A DNA stretch of 6,061 nt from Clostridia bacterium (lineage in GTDB: Bacteria > Bacillota > Clostridia > Oscillospirales > Acutalibacteraceae), in the NCBI GenBank assembly GCA_017534365.1, contig JAFWCS010000276.1:1-6061 (forward strand), in the 5' to 3' direction. Below, in pieces: positions 1-4,771 of the stretch. Below the pieces are notes generated by a model. That model searched no databases and was not told where the DNA came from. It saw only the letters and a program-made list of their open reading frames with translations. A program made the position numbers and the translations under genes. The stretch's first letter is position 1. Every line of letters starts with the position of its first letter.

Positions 1-876
1 ATCATCGGCCAGGAGATCCGGATGTATCAGGACGAGCCGGACTGGCAGGTCATGTTCAACCTCCTGCGCGCGCTTTATAAATCGCATCCCGTGCGGATCG
101 ACATTGCCGGAACGCAGGAATCGATCGCAGAGATCGACGCCGACCTGCTGTATCGGCTGTATGAAACCTTTTATACGCCCGCCAATATGGCGCTGACCGT
201 CGTCGGCGGCGTGGCGCCGGAAACCGTGTTCGCGCTTGTAGACCGCTGCCTGAAAAAGAAAAAAGGCGCGCCCTGTGAGCGCAAATTCGTCCCGGAAAAG
301 CCCGTGCCGGTGCAGTCTTATATCGAGCAGGCGATGTCCGTTTCGGAAAAGCAGTTCCTGCTCGGCTACAAGCTGGATCTGCAGGTCCCGGAGCTGACGC
401 TGGCGGAGGAAACCGCGACCGATATCGCGCTCGAGGCGCTGGTCGGGCGGTCCTCGCCGCTGTTCCGCAAGCTGCTGGATGAAGAACTGATCGATATGGG
501 CTTCGGCGCGGAGCTGTTCTGCGGCCACGGCTACGCCTGCGTAATGTTCGGCGGCGCGAGCCGCGATCCCGAGGCGGCGGCCAAGCTGATCCGCGCGGAG
601 CTGAAAAAGATCCGCAAGCAGGGGCTGGATCCCGAAGCCTTCGAGCGCGCGAAGCGCAAGCTCTACGGCCAGTCCGTCATGTGCTACAACGAAATCGGCG
701 CAACGGCGAATCTGCTGCTCGACCTTTGCCTGGCCGGCGACCCGCCGTTTGCGGAGATCGCGGCCTGCAAGGACGTCACGTGCGAGCAGGCGTCGGCGCG
801 GCTCGCGCTGCTGCAGGAGAAATCCTCCGCGCTGTCCGTGATCGTTCCCATGAAAAAGGAGCCTGCCGATGTCTGA
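1..876 (+). CDS. ymfH: M16-family zinc metallopeptidase homologue, YmfH/YfmH type (5' end missing)
   Basis: This is the C-terminal 291 residues of an M16 (insulinase/pitrilysin-like) protein. The frame is open from base 1, so the Met at 22 is internal and the N-terminal HxxEH zinc motif lies upstream of the window. Visible family marks are IIGQEIRMYQDEP at the left edge, then SHPVRIDIAGTQESI (about residues 27-41) and YETFYTPANMALTVVGG (about 47-63). A second M16-like domain contains GRSSPLFRKLLDEELI (about 147-162). From recalled alignments, Glu5 of the fragment sits where M16 enzymes carry the third zinc ligand; this is an inference. The HPVRIDIAGT block resembles YmfH of Bacillota, which is paired with YmfF and has been linked to EF-P 5-aminopentanol modification. 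The stop overlaps the lgt start by 8 bases, so the two are probably co-transcribed and translationally coupled. Family assignment is firm; the precise substrate and whether it is catalytically active are not shown here. Confidence 0.88.
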   Translation: MIGQEIRMYQDEPDWQVMFNLLRALYKSHPVRIDIAGTQESIAEIDADLLYRLYETFYTPANMALTVVGGVAPETVFALVDRCLKKKKGAPCERKFVPEKPVPVQSYIEQAMSVSEKQFLLGYKLDLQVPELTLAEETATDIALEALVGRSSPLFRKLLDEELIDMGFGAELFCGHGYACVMFGGASRDPEAAAKLIRAELKKIRKQGLDPEAFERAKRKLYGQSVMCYNEIGATANLLLDLCLAGDPPFAEIAACKDVTCEQASARLALLQEKSSALSVIVPMKKEPADV

Positions 877-1864
877 TTTTACCGATGTTTATTTTAAAGC
901 GCTGGGCGAGCGCTCGTTTCACGTGGCCTCCACGATCGCGAGCTTTGAGCTGTTCGGGCATCCGATCGAGATCAAATGGTACGGCGCGATCATTGCCTTC
1001 GGCTTCCTGCTGGCCGTGCTCTTCGGCGGCCGGATCGCGTGGAAGTGGAAGATCAGCCTGGATAAGATGGTGGACGTGCTCATTTACGGCACGCTGGCCG
1101 GCATCGCCGGCGCCCGCCTTTACTACGTTTTTTCCCGCTGGGATTACTACAGTCAGAACCTCGCCGAGATCCCGCAGATCTGGAACGGCGGCCTCGCGAT
1201 CTACGGCGGGCTGATTGCCGGGCTTCTCGCGGCCTTCGTCGTTTGCAAGGTGCGCAGGCTCAGCATCCCCAACCTGCTGGATATGGCGACCATGAGCTTC
1301 CTGATCGGGCAGGGGATCGGCCGCTGGGGCAACTTTACCAATCAGGAGGCCTTCGGCACCAACACCGACGCGCCCTGGGGCATGTGGAGCGAAAAGGTGC
1401 GCGAATACATCCTGACGCACCGGTCCTTCTTTGCCGAAAACGGCATCCGGATGGATCCGGATCAATACGTGCATCCGACGTTTCTGTATGAATCGATCTC
1501 CTGTCTGGTCGGCTTCGCCGTGCTTTATATCATCCTGCGCAAAGCGCGCAGATTCAGCGGCCAGATGGCGCTGTGCTACGGCGTCTGGTACGGCACGGAG
1601 CGCGCGATCGTCGAGGGCCTGCGCACGGACAGCCTCTATATCGCCGGCACGACCCTGCGCATCTCGCAGGTGATCTCCATCGCTCTGGCCGTCGTGTGCG
1701 CGATCCTGCTTGTTGCACTATGGATCAGGTATTCGAAGCACCCCAAGCCGATCGACGGCGTCGACTATTTCTCCGAGCAGGAGGAAAAGGCCCGCGCGAA
1801 GGAGCTGGAAGCGGGGGAGGCCTGGGTCGAAGCCTGGACGCAGGCAAATGTTGCACATTCGTAA
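869..1864 (+). CDS. lgt: Prolipoprotein diacylglyceryl transferase Lgt
   Basis: Lgt transfers a diacylglyceryl group from phosphatidylglycerol to the lipobox cysteine of prolipoproteins in the cytoplasmic membrane, the first step of lipoprotein maturation. The 331-residue polytopic protein shows the family signature GRWGNFTNQEAFG at residues 151-163. It also has IKWYGAIIAFG near 35-45, WNGGLAIYGG at 105-114, HPTFLYES at 202-209, and a C-terminal block with Arg245, Glu249, Arg252 and Asp254. Several hydrophobic segments are evident (about 38-55, 68-88, 107-127, 136-150, 210-224, 264-288). The start at 869 is supported by AAGGAG (856-861) seven bases upstream. The protein is somewhat longer than most family members (often about 260-300) because of a stretch between the signature and HPTFLYES and a charged 40-residue C-terminal tail of Glu/Lys/Ala-rich sequence, probably cytoplasmic. 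Residue Tyr112 lies where E. coli Lgt has His103. Confidence 0.97.
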   Translation: MSDFTDVYFKALGERSFHVASTIASFELFGHPIEIKWYGAIIAFGFLLAVLFGGRIAWKWKISLDKMVDVLIYGTLAGIAGARLYYVFSRWDYYSQNLAEIPQIWNGGLAIYGGLIAGLLAAFVVCKVRRLSIPNLLDMATMSFLIGQGIGRWGNFTNQEAFGTNTDAPWGMWSEKVREYILTHRSFFAENGIRMDPDQYVHPTFLYESISCLVGFAVLYIILRKARRFSGQMALCYGVWYGTERAIVEGLRTDSLYIAGTTLRISQVISIALAVVCAILLVALWIRYSKHPKPIDGVDYFSEQEEKARAKELEAGEAWVEAWTQANVAHS

Positions 1865-1927
1865 GAATTTCGCAAGGATTTCATGATTTTTATCTGTTAA
1901 GATACACATAGAAAGAGGATGATCCCA

Positions 1928-2794
1928 ATGAAGATTGCAGCTGAAAAACTGATTGACGGCAAGCAGATCCGCGACCACCATCTTGCGCTCATGACGCAGG
2001 AGGTGGAAGCGCTCAAGGCGCAGGGCGTCGAGCCGGCACTGGCTGTCATCATTGTCGGGCAGGATCCGGCCTCCCGCGTATACGTCAACAATAAAAAGGC
2101 CGCCTGCGCCAGGATCGGCGTGCGGTCGGTCGAATATGCGCTGCCGGAGGAAACAACGACGGAAGAGCTGCTGGCGCTGATCGATCAGCTCAACGCGGAT
2201 GCGTCGATCAACGGCATCCTCTGCCAGCTGCCCGTGCCCCGGCACATCGACGAGAGCGCGGTGCTCGAACGCATCCTGCCCGCCAAGGACGTGGACTGTT
2301 TCCACCCCGTCAACGTCGGCCTGCTCTCCGTGGGCAAGGGGAAGCTGATGCCCTGCACGCCGATGGGCGTGATGCAGATGCTCAAGTATCAGGGCGTCGA
2401 TCCTGCGGGGATGCACTGCGTCGTGCTCGGGCGCAGCAACATCGTCGGTAAACCCATGGCGATGCTCCTGCTCGCATCGAACGCCACGGTCACGGTCTGC
2501 CACTCCCGCACGCGGGATCTGCCTTCGATCACGCGGCAGGCGGATCTGCTGGTCGCGGCGGTCGGCAAGCCGAAATTCGTCACCGCCGACATGGTCAAGG
2601 ACGGCGCGATCGTGATCGACGTCGGCATGGACCGGGATGAAAACGGCAAGCTCTGCGGCGACGTGGATTTCGACGCGGTCGCGCCCAAGGCCTCGCTGAT
2701 CACGCCCGTGCCCGGCGGTGTGGGCCCGATGACGATCACCATGCTCATGCGCAACACGCTCGCTGCCTGCAAGGCGCAGAACGGGCTGGACTGA
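1928..2794 (+). CDS. folD: Bifunctional methylenetetrahydrofolate dehydrogenase / methenyltetrahydrofolate cyclohydrolase FolD
   Basis: FolD is a cytoplasmic enzyme that oxidises 5,10-methylene-THF to 5,10-methenyl-THF with NADP+ and hydrolyses this to 10-formyl-THF, feeding purine and formyl-Met synthesis. The 288-residue length is typical. Visible motifs are SRVYVNNKKAAC (49-60), with Lys56 at the position of the catalytic lysine (E. coli Lys54), GILCQLPVP in the substrate pocket, and KDVDCFHPVNVG with the conserved aspartates. GRSNIVGKPMAMLL forms the Rossmann-type nucleotide-binding loop, and PGGVGPMTITMLMRNT is the C-terminal signature. I chose ATG 1928 because AGAGG at 1914-1918 lies nine bases upstream; the in-frame ATG at 1919 would abut that site directly. 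The gene is 63 bases after lgt and 29 before the PspC-domain gene, all on one strand. The usual Gly in KDVDGF is Cys here, which is unlikely to prevent activity. Confidence 0.97.
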   Translation: MKIAAEKLIDGKQIRDHHLALMTQEVEALKAQGVEPALAVIIVGQDPASRVYVNNKKAACARIGVRSVEYALPEETTTEELLALIDQLNADASINGILCQLPVPRHIDESAVLERILPAKDVDCFHPVNVGLLSVGKGKLMPCTPMGVMQMLKYQGVDPAGMHCVVLGRSNIVGKPMAMLLLASNATVTVCHSRTRDLPSITRQADLLVAAVGKPKFVTADMVKDGAIVIDVGMDRDENGKLCGDVDFDAVAPKASLITPVPGGVGPMTITMLMRNTLAACKAQNGLD

Positions 2795-2823
2795 TACATT
2801 ATAATAAAGAAAGGGTGTTTGGA

Positions 2824-3063
2824 ATGGAGAAGAAGCTTTATCGCAGCAACACAGACAAAAAGATCTGCGGCGTGCTCGGCGGCCTCGCGGAGTATATCGG
2901 TATGGATTCCACCGTGCTGCGCATCGCCTACGTGCTGCTTTCGATCTTTGTGTTCGGCTCCCCGATCATTATTTACATCGTGATGGCGCTGATCATGCCG
3001 GAACCGCCCGCGCAGGATCCGCCCTATCAGCAGGCGAATTATACCGATGTGAACGGCCAATAA
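2824..3063 (+). CDS. Small PspC-domain membrane protein
   Basis: This 79-residue protein is almost entirely one PspC domain. A basic N-terminus, KKLYRSNTDKKICGVLGGLAEYIGMD, leads into the diagnostic CGVLGGLAEY (residues 15-24). One hydrophobic helix follows (about 31-57, IAYVLLSIFVFGSPIII and onward), then MPEPP and a short Pro/Gln/Asn-rich hydrophilic tail. The PspC family takes its name from the phage-shock regulator, but stand-alone PspC proteins in Bacillota are generally uncharacterised, with proposed membrane-stress roles; a specific function cannot be read here. Start choice: AAAGGG at 2810-2815 sits eight bases before ATG 2824. The in-frame GTG at 2815 overlaps that ribosome-binding site and is rejected. 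It is 29 bases downstream of folD and probably the last gene of that run. I see no GC-rich terminator after it before the rplU promoter. Confidence 0.88.
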   Translation: MEKKLYRSNTDKKICGVLGGLAEYIGMDSTVLRIAYVLLSIFVFGSPIIIYIVMALIMPEPPAQDPPYQQANYTDVNGQ

Positions 3064-3087
3064 TTTTTTTCAAAATACTGAAAAAAA
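3064..3087. promoter_or_regulatory. AT-rich inverted repeat, possible UP element of the rplU promoter
   Basis: A perfect 9-base inverted repeat, TTTTTTTCA (3064-3072) and TGAAAAAAA (3079-3087), surrounds a 6-base centre. The right-hand A-tract ends three bases before the -35 box, where the RNA polymerase alpha subunit C-terminal domain binds in UP-element promoters. The repeat is seen directly; the UP-element role is an inference. As RNA it would be a weak A/U stem, and it lacks the GC stem of an intrinsic terminator. Confidence 0.5.
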
Positions 3088-3090
3088 CCT

Positions 3091-3119
3091 TTGACATCCT
3101 TGAAAACCTGTGCTATAAT
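3091..3119 (+). promoter_or_regulatory. Consensus housekeeping-sigma promoter for rplU-prp-rpmA
   Basis: TTGACA at 3091-3096 and TATAAT at 3114-3119 are both exact consensus, separated by the optimal 17 bases. TGC directly before the -10 makes it an extended -10 promoter too. Transcription is predicted to start near 3125-3127, which gives a leader of about 107 nt before rplU. Such a strong promoter fits a ribosomal protein operon whose output is then adjusted by the leader. Confidence 0.93.
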
Positions 3120-3125
3120 ACTTCA

Positions 3126-3232
3126 TGCCGCTTATTCGGGGCGGGCTTGGTATGCCCAAAAACACGGCTGTGTGCCTCAGGCAGCTCACCGGGCTGCGGA
3201 ATAGCGAGTCTTAAAAAAGGAAGGTTTTCCAA
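3126..3232 (+). promoter_or_regulatory. Structured 5' leader of rplU (L21 leader type)
   Basis: The untranslated leader folds into a plausible domain. A closing stem pairs 3129-3137 (core GCTTATTC) with 3199-3206 (GAATAGC), with one bulged U. Inside it are a GGGC/GCCC hairpin (3143-3146 with 3154-3157) and a GCAGC/GCTGC hairpin (3181-3185 with 3193-3197) with 7-base loops, plus a small competing GCC-TCA-GGC hairpin at 3174-3182. Its position directly before rplU in a Bacillota genome matches the L21 leader described in Rfam, which is thought to mediate autoregulation by the ribosomal protein. I paired it by eye; no covariance model was run. The ribosome-binding site AAGGAAGG (3217-3224) lies outside the closing stem, 8 bases before ATG 3233. 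Confidence 0.75.
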
Positions 3233-3544
3233 ATGTACGCAATCATCGAAACCGGCGGCAAGCAGTACAAAGTAGAGGCGGGCGACGTCGTCTACGTCGA
3301 GAAGCTTGACGCAGAAGCAGAAAGCGAATACACCTTTGACAAGGTGATCGCGGTCGGCACCGAGGACGGCATCACCGTCGGCGCGCCCTATGTTGACGGC
3401 GCCACCGTGGCGGCGAAGGTCGTCAAGACCGGCAAGGCGAAGAAGATCACGGTCTTCACCTACAAGCCGAAGAAGAACGAAAAGCGCAAGATGGGTCACA
3501 GACAGCCTTACACCAAGGTTGAGATCGCGGCCATCAACGCGTAA
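3233..3544 (+). CDS. rplU: 50S ribosomal protein L21
   Basis: L21 is a structural protein of the large ribosomal subunit that binds 23S rRNA. The 103-residue length is standard. Family marks are [18 protein letters not shown] at the N-terminus, [24 protein letters not shown] in the middle, and the highly basic segment [19 protein letters not shown] (about residues 78-96) that contacts rRNA. The start ATG at 3233 follows a strong AAGGAAGG site. It is the first gene after a consensus promoter and structured leader, and it is followed nine bases later, in the same reading frame, by prp. Confidence 0.98.
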   Translation: MYAIIETGGKQYKVEAGDVVYVEKLDAEAESEYTFDKVIAVGTEDGITVGAPYVDGATVAAKVVKTGKAKKITVFTYKPKKNEKRKMGHRQPYTKVEIAAINA

Positions 3545-3553
3545 TCTTCCCCG

Positions 3554-3883
3554 ATGATCCGGGCGAAGCTTTTGATCGGTGACCACCGGTTGACCGGCTT
3601 TGAGATCCGCGGTCACGCCATGTTCGCCCCGGCGGGGAGCGACGTCGTTTGTGCGGCGGTTTCCTCAGCGGCGTATCTGGCGGCCAACACCATCACCGAC
3701 GTGCTCGGTGAGCAGGCGCAGGCGCAGGTGACGCAGGGGCGCATGATCGTTCGCCTCGTTTCACCGACGCCGCAAAGCGAAGCCGTCCTGCGAGGATTGG
3801 CGATGCATCTGACCGCGCTTTCCAGGCAATACCCCACACATATCAAAGTAATTTACGGAGGTGTACAGAATGCTTCAGATTAA
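3554..3883 (+). CDS. prp: Ribosomal-processing cysteine protease Prp
   Basis: Prp (YsxB family) removes the N-terminal extension of ribosomal protein L27 in Bacillota and some other phyla, a step needed for a working ribosome. The 109-residue protein carries the catalytic pair: His21 in GHAMFA and Cys33 in [15 protein letters not shown], equivalent to His22 and Cys34 of the S. aureus enzyme. It lies between rplU and rpmA, the usual place, and its substrate L27, encoded next door, has the matching cleavage site. No Shine-Dalgarno precedes ATG 3554 (the nine bases after the rplU stop are TCTTCCCCG) and there is no alternative start between the rplU stop and this ATG, so translation probably depends on ribosomes finishing rplU. 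The 3' end overlaps rpmA by 14 bases and includes its ribosome-binding site. Confidence 0.96.
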   Translation: MIRAKLLIGDHRLTGFEIRGHAMFAPAGSDVVCAAVSSAAYLAANTITDVLGEQAQAQVTQGRMIVRLVSPTPQSEAVLRGLAMHLTALSRQYPTHIKVIYGGVQNASD

Positions 3884-4154
3884 CATTCAGCTTTTTGCGC
3901 ATAAAAAAGGTATGGGTTCCACCCGTAACGGCCGTGATTCCGAATCCAAGCGTCTCGGCGCGAAGAGAGCGGACGGTCAGTTCGTCCTCGCCGGCAACAT
4001 CCTTGTTCGCCAGAGAGGCACCCACATCCATCCCGGCAACAACGTCGGCATCGGCTCCGATGACACGCTGTTTGCGCTGATTGACGGCACCGTCAAGTTT
4101 GAGCGCATGGGCCGCGACCGCAAGAAGGTCAGCGTTTACGCGGTGGAGCAGTAA
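3870..4154 (+). CDS. rpmA: 50S ribosomal protein L27 with Prp-cleaved N-terminal extension
   Basis: L27 sits near the peptidyl transferase centre of the 50S subunit, with its N-terminal tail reaching toward the P-site tRNA. The 94-residue precursor begins MLQINIQLF followed by [15 protein letters not shown]; the first nine residues match the extension that Prp removes, so the mature protein should start at Ala10. The rest is canonical: [30 protein letters not shown] and a basic C-terminus. The start at 3870 is set by GGAGG at 3857-3861, eight bases upstream. A GTG at 3861 in the same frame falls inside that site and would add residues before the conserved extension, so it is rejected. It is the last gene of the operon: a terminator follows and no obg gene comes after it. 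Confidence 0.98.
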   Translation: MLQINIQLFAHKKGMGSTRNGRDSESKRLGAKRADGQFVLAGNILVRQRGTHIHPGNNVGIGSDDTLFALIDGTVKFERMGRDRKKVSVYAVEQ

Positions 4155-4174
4155 GCATTACGCAAAAGAATCAG

Positions 4175-4216
4175 AAAAACAGGGTACAGTTCAAAAGAAC
4201 CGCACCCTGTTTTTTT
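4175..4216. terminator. Bidirectional intrinsic terminator between rpmA and the convergent - strand genes
   Basis: AAAAACAGGGT (4175-4185) pairs with ACCCTGTTTTT (4204-4214), followed by further T to 4216. Inside, GTTC (4189-4192) and GAAC (4197-4200) close an AAAA tetraloop, with a 3-by-3 internal loop between the two stems. On the + strand the stem is followed by a seven-T run that ends the rpmA transcript. On the - strand it is followed by five T, suiting the convergent gene that stops at 4222. Confidence 0.93.
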
Positions 4217-4221
4217 GTCGA

Positions 4222-4749
4222 TCAATACAGGGACCATGCCCGCAGTTTCAGATAAACGTCATACACCATGCCGGCGATGCGCTGCAGGAAATTGCCCTGC
4301 GCGACGACTTTTGCATTGATGCAGATGCCTTTCACCTGCGTAAACGTGCCGTCGTCGTTGCGGATGGGGGCGGCCACGAGCTGAACGGAATAGACCGTGA
4401 CCCCTTTTTCACATGTGATCTCAACGTCGCCCGCTTTCAGCGGCTCGGGCAGCGTAAAGCCCGCTGCCGGCGAGAGATCGTAGCTGATGAAGTAGGTCCT
4501 GCCCGCGACGATCGGACCGAAGTCCACGGTACCGGCGTAATCCGAAACGGAAACGGCGCCTTCGGCGTGGCAGACGACGTTGTCGGACTGCAGCTCGATC
4601 AGCTGCGCCGTATTCTGATATGTCAGCCCGGCGATCGCGCTGTTGAGTTTCACTTTGACGGGCGCGGGCGCGCTCTGCGCCGCGGCGGGCAGCAGGCAGG
4701 CGCCCAGTGCGCAGACCGCCAGCAGGAGAGAGAGAATCTTTTTGCGCAT
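4222..4749 (-). CDS. Small exported protein of unknown function
   Basis: I do not recognise a named family. The 175-residue protein starts with a clear signal peptide: basic MRKK, hydrophobic ILSLLLAVCALGACLL, and a likely signal peptidase I site after Ala24 (PAAA/QSAP). LGAC at 15-18 also resembles a lipobox, but it lies within the hydrophobic core and is followed by LLP, so ordinary secretion is the likelier reading. The mature part (about 29-150) looks all-beta, with segments such as GRTYFISYDLSPAAGFTLPEP and VEITCEKGVTVYSVQLV, recalling Ig-like modules of clostridial surface proteins. The last 22 residues (154-175, FLQRIAGMVYDVYLKLRAWS and onward) form an aromatic amphipathic helix. The start at 4749 is fixed by AGGAG at 4757-4761, seven bases upstream. 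The gene begins 22 bases after the Na/Pi transporter stop and is probably in the same transcript. Confidence 0.85.
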   Translation of the reverse strand: MRKKILSLLLAVCALGACLLPAAAQSAPAPVKVKLNSAIAGLTYQNTAQLIELQSDNVVCHAEGAVSVSDYAGTVDFGPIVAGRTYFISYDLSPAAGFTLPEPLKAGDVEITCEKGVTVYSVQLVAAPIRNDDGTFTQVKGICINAKVVAQGNFLQRIAGMVYDVYLKLRAWSLY

Positions 4750-4771
4750 AGACAAGCTCCTTTCGGCAGGA

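Noticed and set aside
776..1474. Long open frame on the - strand opposite the peptidase end and lgt (232 codons)
   Set aside because: It lies antisense to two clearly recognised genes, its translation is Arg/Ala/His-rich with no family motif, and such frames are expected opposite GC-rich codon usage.
1895..1903. TGTTAAGAT before folD as an extended -10 promoter
   Set aside because: TGn plus TAAGAT is suggestive, but the -35 region has no match, and folD can be served by read-through from lgt. The evidence is too weak to annotate.
1919..1927. Upstream ATG of folD adding three residues
   Set aside because: It is immediately adjacent to the AGAGG ribosome-binding site, which is correctly spaced for the ATG at 1928.
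1718..2503. Long open frame on the - strand opposite lgt and folD (261 codons)
   Set aside because: It is antisense to FolD, whose motifs are all intact; the composition is rich in Asp/His/Arg and it shows no recognisable domain.
2800..2805. TATAAT between folD and the PspC-domain gene, as a promoter
   Set aside because: There is no -35-like hexamer at 16-18 bases upstream, and the start would fall within the ribosome-binding site. It is probably chance in an AT-rich gap.
3064..3087. T7/A7 inverted repeat as a terminator for the PspC-domain gene
   Set aside because: The stem is only A/U pairs apart from one C-G pair and has no GC-rich core followed by a U-run, so it would not terminate well. 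It fits better as promoter upstream DNA.
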